Positions 16,701 through 25,213 of a stretch of DNA of 64,000 nt are shown one piece after another. The notes under the pieces are model-generated. The model had not been told where the DNA came from, ran no database searches, and saw nothing but the letters and a program-made list of their open reading frames with translations. The translations under genes were made by a program, and so were the position numbers. Source of the stretch: CAYQJL01 sp964612295 (GTDB lineage: Bacteria; Eisenbacteria; RBG-16-71-46; CAIMUX01; WJJG01); contig CAZTDY010000006.1 in NCBI GenBank assembly GCA_964612295.1, positions 1 through 64,000 of the forward strand. Reading direction: 5' to 3'. Positions within the stretch are counted from its first letter, which is position 1. The number at the start of each line of letters is the position of its first letter.

Positions 16701-17648
16701 ATGAGTGATGAGAAGAAAGAGATCCTCAGACTGTTGTCCGAGGGCAAGATTGATGTCGATGGGGCGGAGCGTCTGCTGGTCGCCTTGGAGGAAGGTCGGC
16801 GCAAGAGCGAGGCCGAGTCCCACCAGGCGTCCTCCCGCAAACAGCCCGCGGTCCAGGAGGCCCTCAATTCGGTTCGTGAAGCGTTGGCCGGGGTCGGCCC
16901 GCTTGTCGGCCGGATCGCAGGGGAGATCAGCACCGAGTTTCAGAAAGAGCGCAACTTCCCCGGTGAGGTCGAGGCAGAGGAGCTTCCCGAACTGGAGTAC
17001 GAGGACAATCGGTTCTCCATTGCCGAAGGGATGAAGCTCTACATCCGAAACGACAAGACCGGCGGGCCCGGGGGAGGCGATTTGTGCATCGTGAGCATCC
17101 CCGGTGAGGAGTGCGTCATGGAGAGTGAGGATGCTCGCAATCTGCGGGTCAAACGCAGTTCCTCAGGTCCGGTCATCAGATGGTCGGGCGGTACCCTCAA
17201 GCTTCAGGTGCCTGAGAACGTCTCCGAAGTCTACGCCTACACGCTGGGCGGCGACGCCGAGGTCGGCGAGCTTCACTGCCCCGTGCACATCAAGTCGATG
17301 GGGGGCGATCTGCGATTGACCGGTCTCAAGCACCGGTTCAAGGCGAAGACGATGGGTGGCAATATCCGCCTGGGTTTGGGCGCGGGCGGCCTGGATTCAT
17401 CGGTGGCCAAGACCATGGGTGGCAACATCCGCATCGAGGTGTCGCCGGACACGCCCACCATCGAGACCGAGGCGGTGACGATGTGCGGGAACATCATCGT
17501 GGATGATGAACTCGGGCACATCGAGCGCACCAAGAACGTCGCCATGGAGAAGATGACGATCAGCCTGGGAAGCGGCGAACCCCAGTCCAGGTTGAAGGTC
17601 AAGACCATGGGTGGGAACATCGAAGTCAGGAGGACCGGCAATGAGTAA
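16701..17648 (+). CDS. SHOCT-like/DUF4097 family protein
   Basis: 315 residues, no signal peptide. The N-terminus (EILRLLSEGKIDVDGAERLLVALEEG, residues 7-32) is the SHOCT-like helical hairpin found at the start of YvlB-type proteins. After a linker, residues about 120-310 form a DUF4097-type right-handed beta-structure with the recurring KTMGGNI/K.MGG motif, seen at least five times. ATG 16701 follows AGGAGG. The stop overlaps the start of the DUF2089 gene (ATGAGTAA), so the two are one unit. Members are often linked to envelope-stress or adhesion loci, but no activity is established. Confidence 0.85.
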   Translation: MSDEKKEILRLLSEGKIDVDGAERLLVALEEGRRKSEAESHQASSRKQPAVQEALNSVREALAGVGPLVGRIAGEISTEFQKERNFPGEVEAEELPELEYEDNRFSIAEGMKLYIRNDKTGGPGGGDLCIVSIPGEECVMESEDARNLRVKRSSSGPVIRWSGGTLKLQVPENVSEVYAYTLGGDAEVGELHCPVHIKSMGGDLRLTGLKHRFKAKTMGGNIRLGLGAGGLDSSVAKTMGGNIRIEVSPDTPTIETEAVTMCGNIIVDDELGHIERTKNVAMEKMTISLGSGEPQSRLKVKTMGGNIEVRRTGNE

Positions 17649-18003
17649 CCGATCGCTGCCCCCCCGCTGCCCGTCCTGCAGCAGCCGATTGCGGGTTGTC
17701 CGGCTGGAATGTCCCTCCTGCAATTCGGAGATCAGCGGTGACTTCGACAGCTGCCCCATCTGCTCCCTGGAGGGGGAGATGCGGCGTGTCTTTGACCTAT
17801 TCATGGCCGCGAGGGGCAACCTCAGGCAGGTTCAGCGCGAGCTCGGCGTCTCGTATCCCACTGCCCGGCAACGCGTGGAAGAGATGTTTCAAAAAATCGA
17901 AGGCAGGCCGGAACACCAAGAACCGCGCGACGTTCTCGCTCGCCTGCGGGCCGGAGACATCAGCGTGGATGAAGCCGAGCGGCTTCTGCGACGGGAGGAG
18001 TAG
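17641..18003 (+). CDS. DUF2089 family zinc-ribbon/HTH regulator
   Basis: 120 residues. The N-terminus is a two-CxxC zinc ribbon (CPSCSSRL, CPSCNSEI) with a further CPIC. A helix-turn-helix follows (LRQVQRELGVSYPTARQRVEEMFQKIE). The C-terminal helix (VLARLRAGDISVDEAERLLRRE) closely resembles the SHOCT-like segment of its upstream partner. It starts within the end of that gene (8-bp overlap), the typical DUF2089/DUF4097 pairing. A role as the regulator of the pair is likely. The start ATG 17641 is chosen because the earlier in-frame start would extend back into the partner's coding region. Confidence 0.88.
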   Translation: MSNRSLPPRCPSCSSRLRVVRLECPSCNSEISGDFDSCPICSLEGEMRRVFDLFMAARGNLRQVQRELGVSYPTARQRVEEMFQKIEGRPEHQEPRDVLARLRAGDISVDEAERLLRREE

Positions 18004-18025
18004 GGCACCCGGGCCGCCCAGGGCC

Positions 18026-18054
18026 TTGGATGAACGGACACCTGCTGCTAGAAT
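18026..18054 (+). promoter_or_regulatory. Promoter with extended -10 upstream of the sulfatase-fold lipoprotein
   Basis: TTGGAT (18026-18031), a 17-bp spacer, then TAGAAT (18049-18054) preceded by TG at -2/-3 of the hexamer (TGCTAGAATC). It lies 47 bp before ATG 18101. The same TGnTAGAATC string recurs before the gene at 32505. Confidence 0.55.
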
Positions 18055-18100
18055 CGCGCGTGGAATCCGTTGTCGTCCAATGGCTTCGAGGGTCCGGAAC

Positions 18101-20548
18101 ATGCAAGTTTCTAGCGCTGTCTTCCCCGCACCGTGGGGTCGCACGTTCTTGTGGGGAGCGGTTCTCCTCATGGTCTTCGCCGGTTGCTCCTCCGACCAGT
18201 CGGCCGACGGCCAGCGGCGAAGCTCTGAGACCGCTCTCCCGGCCGATCCTTCCGAACTGGCACACTGGTCTCAGGTCGCGGCCGGGGATCCGCCGCTCAA
18301 TCTGATTCTCATCAGCATTGACACCACCCGGCGAGACCGGTTGTCCTGCTACGGGTTCGAGAAGGAGACGACGCCGAATCTGGATCGGTTGAGCAAAGAG
18401 GGGATCCGCTTCGACCGGGCCGCCTCACCGGTTCCGCTCACGCTTCCATCCCACACCACCATGTTGACCGGGCTCTATCCCTTTGAGCATGGCGTCCGCC
18501 ACAATGGGGCGTATACGCTCGCCGACTCATTCCTCACGCTGGGTGAGATGTTGAAGCAACGCGGGTATGACACGGGGATGATCGCAGGAGCGTTCCCCCT
18601 GGATCATCGCTTCGGACTGGATCAGGGCTTCGATCACTACGACGATCGGTTCTCTGCGCTCAGCCGGCGGAATATGGGCGACACGGCCCAGCGGCCGGCT
18701 GCTGATGTGACCCGCCTATCGCTGCAATGGCTCGACGAGCGCGGCGATGCCCCCTTCTTTCTGTGGGCCCACTACTTCGATCCCCATACGCCTTACCGTC
18801 CGCCGGAGCCGTTTCGCAGCCGCTTTCCCGGAGATGCCTACGCGGGTGAAGTGGCCTATATGGATGCCCAGATCGGCGAGCTCATCGATGGGCTGCGGTC
18901 TCGGGACATGCTGGACCACTCGATTATCCTCGTTGCAGCCGATCACGGAGAAGGCCTCGGCGACCATGATGAGTTGACTCACTCCACCTTCATCTATCAT
19001 TCGACGCAGCGGATTCCGATGATCTTCTGGTTTCCCAAGTCTGGCGCCTTTGATGAGAAGATCTGGCGCGATCGCGACATCGATGAGCTCACGAGTCTCT
19101 GCGACCTGCTTCCCACCGCCTGGAACGCGCTGGGATTCGAGCGCGAGGGCCTGCCCCCCGTGACGGGCAAGAGCCTCTTGCCGCTGATCGAGGGCCGGGG
19201 ATCGGGACACGACTGGCTCTATCACGAGACCTTGGCTCCCGATTTGGACTTCGGGCTCTGTGAACTGCGTGGATTGGAGACGGCGTCCTGGAAGTACATC
19301 CGGGCACCCAGGCCGGAGCTTTACGACCTGGAGGACGATCCACAGGAGCGCCGAAACCTGGCCACCAAAGATCCCGATCGGGTTGCGGAGATGGAAGTGC
19401 GTCTTGCGAAGATCCTCGCATCCGAGTTCGGGACCGCGGATCCGGTGGCCATGGACGAAGAAACGATCGAGAAGCTCCGCAGTCTCGGATACCTGGGCGG
19501 AGCACCCACTCCCGCGGGTGACGGAGATCTACGTGCGGATCCGAAGGATGACGCGGAAGTGGGGATGATCGCGGCTCGGGCCCAAACCCTCGCGGAAAAC
19601 CATCGGACCGTCGAGGCCGTGGCCGTTCTCGATTCCCTCCTTCGCCACCATCCTCGCATGCGACAGGCACTGCGACTGCGGGCGCTCTATCTCGTACAAC
19701 TGAATCGGGGTGAAGAGGCGATCGAAGCCTACGATCGAGCGTTGGCCGACTGCGACGGCTGTCCCTATGAACGCCAGCTTCTTCGGGAGAGGGCCATGGC
19801 CTTCATCGCCGCGGGCAAGGCAGATCAAGCCCAGAGCCAGGTTGAGGCCCTCCTGCGGCAATACCCCGAAGGGCAGGGACTGCACCTGCTCTTGGGCGAG
19901 ATCTATCAGGAAAAGGGGAACGCGCAGGGCGCCCGAGAGGAATTCACCGCCGAGGCGGAACGCTTTCCCCTGGAGGCCCAGCCGCTGATCAAGCTGGGTC
20001 TGCTCGAGAAGTCCCTCAATCGACAGAGTCAAGCAGAGCAGGCCTTCCGGCGGGCCTTGCAGGTGGATCCGGAGGATGTCAGTGCGCTGGTCGTGCTCAG
20101 CGAACTTCTCTGGTCGACCGGCCGGAAGCCTGAGGCGAATACCCTTCTCGACCGCGCCCTGGCCGTGGATTCCCGGCACCCGGGTGCACTCTTCCGCAAG
20201 GGGACGGCATTGCGCTCCGAGGGCCGCAATGGGGACGCGATCAGACACTATCGATCCGCGTTGGAGGCCGCGCCCGACAACGGGGTGGTTTGGTTTCATC
20301 TCGCCACACTCTATGGCCAGATGGGGCAGAACCCCCAGGCCACCGAGTGTTATGAGGCGGCGATCGAGACCGGGAGTGCGCCGGTCGGAGCCTACTCCAA
20401 CCTGGGGGTGATGCGTGCCCAGGCCGGCCGGTTGCCTGATGCCGTGCAGCTGTGGGAACAGGCTCTCGCAATCGATCCGAACGGCAAGGACGCGCCGGCG
20501 GTTCGCGACAACCTCAACCGTGCCCGGTCGATGATGAATCAGAAGTAG
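18101..20548 (+). CDS. Sulfatase-fold (alkaline phosphatase superfamily) lipoprotein with TPR domain
   Basis: 815 residues. The lipobox is FAGC with Cys at about residue 28. The sulfatase-like domain covers about 65-450: LILISIDTTRRDRLSCYG with the metal Asp, LPSHTTMLTG, then HYFDPHTPY and VAADHGEGLGDH carrying metal D/H ligands. The C/S-x-P-S-R formylglycine signature of true sulfatases is absent; at that place it reads PLTLPSHTTM, so Thr is the likely nucleophile and it may be a phospho- or sulfo-transferase. From about residue 480 on, 8 or more TPR repeats follow. ATG 18101 follows GAGGG with 8-bp spacing. It heads a run of envelope genes. Confidence 0.85.
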   Translation: MQVSSAVFPAPWGRTFLWGAVLLMVFAGCSSDQSADGQRRSSETALPADPSELAHWSQVAAGDPPLNLILISIDTTRRDRLSCYGFEKETTPNLDRLSKEGIRFDRAASPVPLTLPSHTTMLTGLYPFEHGVRHNGAYTLADSFLTLGEMLKQRGYDTGMIAGAFPLDHRFGLDQGFDHYDDRFSALSRRNMGDTAQRPAADVTRLSLQWLDERGDAPFFLWAHYFDPHTPYRPPEPFRSRFPGDAYAGEVAYMDAQIGELIDGLRSRDMLDHSIILVAADHGEGLGDHDELTHSTFIYHSTQRIPMIFWFPKSGAFDEKIWRDRDIDELTSLCDLLPTAWNALGFEREGLPPVTGKSLLPLIEGRGSGHDWLYHETLAPDLDFGLCELRGLETASWKYIRAPRPELYDLEDDPQERRNLATKDPDRVAEMEVRLAKILASEFGTADPVAMDEETIEKLRSLGYLGGAPTPAGDGDLRADPKDDAEVGMIAARAQTLAENHRTVEAVAVLDSLLRHHPRMRQALRLRALYLVQLNRGEEAIEAYDRALADCDGCPYERQLLRERAMAFIAAGKADQAQSQVEALLRQYPEGQGLHLLLGEIYQEKGNAQGAREEFTAEAERFPLEAQPLIKLGLLEKSLNRQSQAEQAFRRALQVDPEDVSALVVLSELLWSTGRKPEANTLLDRALAVDSRHPGALFRKGTALRSEGRNGDAIRHYRSALEAAPDNGVVWFHLATLYGQMGQNPQATECYEAAIETGSAPVGAYSNLGVMRAQAGRLPDAVQLWEQALAIDPNGKDAPAVRDNLNRARSMMNQK

Positions 20549-20572
20549 CGGAACTTCCAAGGGAGGTTGAAG

Positions 20573-21559
20573 ATGAAGTGCTCACTGTTGAATGCCCTGG
20601 GCCTCATGGCGCTTCTCCTTCTTTCAGGAGGCGCCCAGGCCAATACAGCAGACCTGTGGGCCATGGCGGGCGATGCGAACAGCGCAGTCACGGCGGGGAC
20701 CAACGGCAAGGTCCTCTTTGCGGCCGCTGGCCACGCGACGTTCCAGCCATCCACCACGCCGACGCTCACCTCGGACCTGTGGGGCAGCGCACCCACCGGG
20801 GAAGGCCTCTACTTCATCGTTGGCGAGGACGGCGTCATTCTGAAACAGTCGGGAGCTTACGGTTCAGCGTTCATCCAGGAGACATCGGGAACAACGGTCG
20901 GGCTGCATGCCGTGGCCGCTTTTCAAACCCGGATGGTCGCCGCGGGAGACGGTGGGGTTCTCGTGCGCAGCGTGAACCTCTTGGGGGGCGGCTGGACCAG
21001 CGTCTCCAGCCCCACGACCGCTGCGCTGCGGGGCCTGGCCAGAAACTCATCCATCGGCGTGGCGGTCGGTGACGAGGGCACCATCTTGAAGGGCAACGCC
21101 TTCGGGGATGGTTGGTCGGTCGTGGCCGGCGTTCCCGCCGAAGGCGACACGCTGCACGGGGTCGCCACCTTGACGGACGGGCGATTCATCGCCGTGGGGA
21201 CCGGCGGCACAGTCCTCAGGGGGCTTGCCTCCGGACTGAGTTGGACGGCGATGTCGTTTCCAGAGAACGTCGACCTGTACGCTGTCGCCGTGAGGCCCGG
21301 AGCATCTCAACTGGTCGTGGCCGTGGGCGCGGGTGGTTCCATCTTCACCTCGACCGATGCAGGTGCGAGCTGGTCCCAGGCCGATAGCGGCGTCCTGCGA
21401 GACTTGCGTTCGGTGGCCTACACCGAAGTCGACTTCCTCATTGCCGGTGACCACGGAACAATGCTCCGCTCGGTCGACGGAACGCTCTGGCTGGACCAGA
21501 CCCCGCCCGCCCGCAAGAGCTGGGGACAGCTGCGCAATCAGTTCAGGCGGCAGAAGTAG
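20573..21559 (+). CDS. Secreted Ycf48/BNR-like beta-propeller protein
   Basis: 328 residues with a signal peptide cut after about residue 23 (GGAQA-N). The body is a propeller of YCF48/photosystem-assembly type: repeating G.VAVGDEGTILK, FIAVGTGGTVLRG, VVAVGAGGSIFTSTDAGASW, FLIAGDHGTMLRSVDGTLW. This fold is common in FCB-type secreted proteins and is not linked to photosynthesis outside phototrophs. ATG 20573 has GGGAGG 6 bp upstream. It follows the sulfatase-like gene by 24 bp and is probably co-transcribed. Confidence 0.82.
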   Translation: MKCSLLNALGLMALLLLSGGAQANTADLWAMAGDANSAVTAGTNGKVLFAAAGHATFQPSTTPTLTSDLWGSAPTGEGLYFIVGEDGVILKQSGAYGSAFIQETSGTTVGLHAVAAFQTRMVAAGDGGVLVRSVNLLGGGWTSVSSPTTAALRGLARNSSIGVAVGDEGTILKGNAFGDGWSVVAGVPAEGDTLHGVATLTDGRFIAVGTGGTVLRGLASGLSWTAMSFPENVDLYAVAVRPGASQLVVAVGAGGSIFTSTDAGASWSQADSGVLRDLRSVAYTEVDFLIAGDHGTMLRSVDGTLWLDQTPPARKSWGQLRNQFRRQK

Positions 21560-21651
21560 CCGTTTTGCGCGGACGAAGGGGAACCTCGGCCTCACGGTTG
21601 AGTCTTAAGCTGTGCACGCGCATGTCTGCACGTCCAGGGTGAGGTGAACAG

Positions 21652-22302
21652 ATGTACGACCATCACGCATGGCCTGTTGTTGCCGCGAGTCTTCTGCTGT
21701 GCCTGGGGTTCGCGGGTGCCCAAGCGACGCCGGACGACGAACAGCTTCCTCCTCTCAAGGCCAGCGTCTCCGTGCTGGCCGGTCCTCAGCTTCTCCTCGA
21801 CAGGGACATGCAGGACACCTACGGGATGATGCCCTATGCCAGTGTGCGCCTCTCGCTCCAGGTCAGCAAGAGCGGCGAATTCTTTGCGGGAATCGGATAC
21901 GCGGGAGATCGAGGTGATCCCAACATTGGATCGATCGGCTTCGAGGGCGGCGAGAAGGCCTGCATTCGTTTCATCCCCATCGAGTTTGGTACCCGATTCA
22001 ATCTGGCCCACAGCCGGTATCAGCGATTCTATCTCGGCTTCGCATTGGATCTGGTGAGGATCACCGAGGAAATACCCGGAACGAACTCCTCCACTTCGGA
22101 CGAGAGCCCCAAGTATTCAGGCTGGGGGCCGAACCTGCGACTCCTGATCAGCCCTGAGTGGCATATCAAGAGCGAACGCCTCGCCTTTGGCTTCGAGTTC
22201 TCGCTGGGTGGTCACGAGGTGAGGATCAGCCACGGGGAGGACCGCCGAACCGTTGAGATGGCGGCCTACAGTCTGCGGGCCTACCTGCGACGACATCTCT
22301 AG
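21652..22302 (+). CDS. Predicted outer-membrane beta-barrel protein
   Basis: 216 residues with a signal peptide (about 1-25). It shows alternating hydrophobic/polar strands (ASVRLSLQVSKSGEFFAGIGYAG, IEFGTRFNL, RFYLGFALDLVRI, LRLLISPEW, LAFGFEFSLGGH) ending in YSLRAYLRRHL. This fits a small outer-membrane porin-like barrel of about 8-10 strands. It lies 9 bp before the DUF2330 gene, so the two are likely one operon with the preceding genes. The 92-bp gap before it holds no obvious terminator. Confidence 0.7.
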   Translation: MYDHHAWPVVAASLLLCLGFAGAQATPDDEQLPPLKASVSVLAGPQLLLDRDMQDTYGMMPYASVRLSLQVSKSGEFFAGIGYAGDRGDPNIGSIGFEGGEKACIRFIPIEFGTRFNLAHSRYQRFYLGFALDLVRITEEIPGTNSSTSDESPKYSGWGPNLRLLISPEWHIKSERLAFGFEFSLGGHEVRISHGEDRRTVEMAAYSLRAYLRRHL

Positions 22303-22311
22303 AGGTTGGCC

Positions 22312-23427
22312 ATGAACACCCGAACCTCCTCATCATCTCGTTCACCGATCGGCGCGCCCGTGCTCTGGATCCTCCTGGCCGTCGCCTTGCTTCTGCAGGC
22401 GGCATTCTCTGGAGCCCTCGCGGACGGAGGCATCGTCTATCCGTGGGGTTACTACATTCGAGAATCCGAACAGCGCGCGGTCATCCTCTATGACGAGGAG
22501 GCGCAGCGCGAGGACCTCTACGTTCAAGCGGGATTCTATGGAGATGCCCGGGAGTTTGCCTGGATCATACCCGTGCCCTCGATTCCAGAGGTCGCCGTGG
22601 CCGATGAGTATCTCTTTCATGAGGCTTCGGATCTGACCCGGCCGTCTTATCACGACCGGGGGGTTGATTGGGGCTGCGATTGCAGCGACAAGTTCCAGTC
22701 CTACCCGGCCGATGCGGGAGCCAACGGAGTGATCGTCTACGACGAGAGGATGGTCGGCAATTACGCGATCCGTATCGTCGGGGCCGACTCCAGCTCGGTC
22801 CTGGCAGATTCGCTTGCTGCCTGGGGATATCTGTATGACCACAATCAGGCCGAGATCGTTGAGGTCTTGGACGACTACATCGAACGGGACTGGGTGTTCG
22901 TGGCGCTACGGGTCGCCGAGTCCTCTTTCGACCCGGACCAGTGGGATGGGGTGTTCTACGGTGGAACCGAACCGGTGCACCTGTCATTCCCGTCCGAGCA
23001 GGCCGTCTTTCCCATGCGCATCTCGGCGCTGAGTGCCGACGATGTCACCGAGGTGACGATCTATATCTGCGCGCAGCACCGCATGACCTTTGAGGGTGCC
23101 GAGACGCGCTACGCAAACAACGTGAGCAGCTCGGAGCTGAGGTCCATTCGGTCGCACTTCCCAAGGCTGGGCGCCATTCTCCCGGGACCCTGCTTCCTGA
23201 CGAAGCTGCACCGATCCTATACCCCGAATGAGATGGACAGTGACATCGTCTTTGAACGCGCGGGCACGGATCGCGAGTTTCGGGAGATCCACTACAGTGG
23301 GATCCCGCCGATCGGTGGTCTCCTGATCATGGTCGTCGGGGTAGGGATTCACCTGTACTACCGGTGGGGTCGCCGCTCGGAGAACGCACGGCCTAAGTCG
23401 CGTGTTTCAAAAGGGTTGCGCCCCTAG
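22312..23427 (+). CDS. DUF2330 family membrane-anchored protein
   Basis: 371 residues. A signal peptide (about residues 14-37, ending ALADGG) leads into GGIVYPWGYYIRESEQRAVILYDEEAQREDLYVQAGFYGDAREFAWIIPVPSIPEV, the hallmark N-terminus of DUF2330. A C-terminal transmembrane helix (IGGLLIMVVGVGIHLYY, about 343-360) and a positively charged tail suggest the protein is anchored to the inner membrane facing outward. ATG 22312 has GAGG upstream. The family is widespread in deltaproteobacteria, cyanobacteria and FCB bacteria, but has no known function. Confidence 0.85.
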   Translation: MNTRTSSSSRSPIGAPVLWILLAVALLLQAAFSGALADGGIVYPWGYYIRESEQRAVILYDEEAQREDLYVQAGFYGDAREFAWIIPVPSIPEVAVADEYLFHEASDLTRPSYHDRGVDWGCDCSDKFQSYPADAGANGVIVYDERMVGNYAIRIVGADSSSVLADSLAAWGYLYDHNQAEIVEVLDDYIERDWVFVALRVAESSFDPDQWDGVFYGGTEPVHLSFPSEQAVFPMRISALSADDVTEVTIYICAQHRMTFEGAETRYANNVSSSELRSIRSHFPRLGAILPGPCFLTKLHRSYTPNEMDSDIVFERAGTDREFREIHYSGIPPIGGLLIMVVGVGIHLYYRWGRRSENARPKSRVSKGLRP

Positions 23428-23508
23428 CCAGTTGCCTTCAAGTCGTTTCATCTACCTGCCGATCCATACTAAAAGGATTGTCCATAGCCAATCTGTACGG
23501 GATGGGAC

Positions 23509-24129
23509 ATGATGCGCATCCTCATTGCGGAAGATGAACAGACCTCGCGCCAGATCCTGACCATGCTGCTGGAGAAGTGGGGCTACGAGGTGATGGCGAC
23601 GGCTGACGGAAACGAGGCCTGGGCCGAGTTGCAGCGCGATGATGCCCCTCAGCTCGCCATCCTCGACTGGCTGATGCCGGGTCTTGATGGAATCGAGGTC
23701 ATCCAAAAGGTCCGCGCAAGCGAGCGGAGTGACGACACCTACCTTCTCCTGCTCACGGGCATGACCGAGCAGGAGGACGTTGTACGCGGACTCCAATCCG
23801 GCGCGGACGACTACGTGACCAAGCCTTACGATCGCGCCGAACTCAAGGCCCGCCTGGGAGTCGGTGCGCGGGTCATCCAACTGCGCAACGCGCTCCACAC
23901 TCGCGTGTCCGAGTTGCAGAAGGCACTGGATCACATCAAGACTCTGCAGGGGATCATTCCCATCTGTATGCACTGTCACAAGATTCGCAACGACGAGGAG
24001 AGTTGGCAGCGCATCGAGACCTACATCGAGCATCACTCGGAAGCCGAGTTCAGCCACGGTCTGTGTCCCGAGTGCCTGGAGAAGTACTACCCGGAAGATG
24101 ATGAGGAGGAGAGCGAGTCCGCCGCCTAG
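23509..24129 (+). CDS. Response regulator with C-terminal cysteine module
   Basis: 206 residues. The receiver domain covers residues 3-120: acidic EDE near 9-11, phospho-Asp in LAILDWLMPG (about 52), Thr in LLTGMT and Lys in YVTKPYDR. A short coiled linker leads to a C-terminal segment of about 60 residues (IKTLQGIIPICMHCHKIRNDEESWQRIETYIEHHSEAEFSHGLCPECLEKYYP) with CMHCH and CPEC. This module is a recognisable output end of many stand-alone regulators and phosphatases; the two CxxC pairs suggest a metal or ring-like site. No DNA-binding domain. It is the last gene of the plus-strand block. Confidence 0.88.
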   Translation: MMRILIAEDEQTSRQILTMLLEKWGYEVMATADGNEAWAELQRDDAPQLAILDWLMPGLDGIEVIQKVRASERSDDTYLLLLTGMTEQEDVVRGLQSGADDYVTKPYDRAELKARLGVGARVIQLRNALHTRVSELQKALDHIKTLQGIIPICMHCHKIRNDEESWQRIETYIEHHSEAEFSHGLCPECLEKYYPEDDEEESESAA

Positions 24130-24138
24130 CAGGCGCGC

Positions 24139-25185
24139 TCAGTCCTGCTTGTTCCGCGTCTCTAGCCCTGCCAGGAAACCCGCCACACAGTCGCCCATCT
24201 CGCCCAAGACGTAGCCGCCCTCTTGTACAACGAGAGTCGGAGTCCGCAGCGCACCCACCAGCTTTCCCAGCCTTCCGAAGCAATCGTTCGACAGGGCCAG
24301 CTCTCCGACCGCATCGCTGGCGAGACTGTCGGTTCCGAGGGAGACCACCAAGTACTCGGCCGAAAACTGCACGACCGCATCGAGCGCCCGCTGCAGTGCG
24401 TCGCAGTAGGCCTCGTCTTCGGTTCCGAGCGGCAGCGGAATGTTGAGGTTCGTCCCTTCACCGTCACCGACTCCCCGCTCCTCGGCAAACCCCCAGTAGT
24501 AGGGGTAGTCATCGTTGGGATCAGCGTGAAGGGAGGCGAAGAACACATCCGGCGAATCGTAGAAAACCGTCTGGGTTCCATTCCCGTGATGCGCATCAAT
24601 GTCCAGGATGGCGACGCGATGAGGCTTGTCTCCGCTTTCAGAGAGCATGGTTGCAGCGATCGCGGCGTTGTTGAGGTAGCAGTACCCACCCAGGAAGTCC
24701 GGTCCGGCGTGATGGCCCGGAGGGCGGCAAAGGGCATAGGCGAGCGATTCGCCGGCCGTCAGAAGACGGGCTCCGGTCAGCGCCACGGATGCCGCGGCGA
24801 GCGCGGCCTCGTACGTGCCCCGGACGATGGGGGCGAGCAGGTCGAAGGCGAACCATCCCGCGCGATTGGCGGGAGACCTGCCGGGATTCGCGGGTCTGAA
24901 GGCCGGAAACACGTCGGGCAGGACGCCTGACTCCGGTTCACCCGCATCGCACCACGCCTGGTAGGCGGTCCTCAGGTATTCGAGGTACTCGGGCGAGTGG
25001 ACGCGTTGCAGAGTCGTGCGATCGACCTCGCCGGGAGCGATGACCGTTCCAATGGATGCCGCGTCCAGGGCGCGAAGGATATCCAGAGCTCTATCGGGAA
25101 CATCGGAGATTGGTACGCGACCCTCCGGATCCATCCCGAAGAGGGGGTGGTGCAGGTCGTGTGCGCCGGAGTAGATGATCTTCAT
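24139..25185 (-). CDS. Histone deacetylase-like amidohydrolase (acetylpolyamine hydrolase type)
   Basis: 348 residues of the arginase/deacetylase fold. Catalytic pieces are all present: RPPGHHAGPD (His158-His159), GGYCYLNNAAIAA, DIDAHHGNGTQ with zinc ligands Asp197 and His199, GTDSLASD and EGGYVLGEMG. The overall form resembles bacterial acetylpolyamine amidohydrolases and class II HDAC-like enzymes, which remove acetyl groups from small amines or lysines. ATG 25185 follows GAGGATCGAACGG. It is convergent with the response regulator (9-bp gap) and 28 bp downstream of a FlgD-Ig gene on the same strand. Confidence 0.93.
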   Translation of the reverse strand: MKIIYSGAHDLHHPLFGMDPEGRVPISDVPDRALDILRALDAASIGTVIAPGEVDRTTLQRVHSPEYLEYLRTAYQAWCDAGEPESGVLPDVFPAFRPANPGRSPANRAGWFAFDLLAPIVRGTYEAALAAASVALTGARLLTAGESLAYALCRPPGHHAGPDFLGGYCYLNNAAIAATMLSESGDKPHRVAILDIDAHHGNGTQTVFYDSPDVFFASLHADPNDDYPYYWGFAEERGVGDGEGTNLNIPLPLGTEDEAYCDALQRALDAVVQFSAEYLVVSLGTDSLASDAVGELALSNDCFGRLGKLVGALRTPTLVVQEGGYVLGEMGDCVAGFLAGLETRNKQD

Positions 25186-25213
25186 CCGTTCGATCCTCGG
25201 CCGCCTCCCGTCC

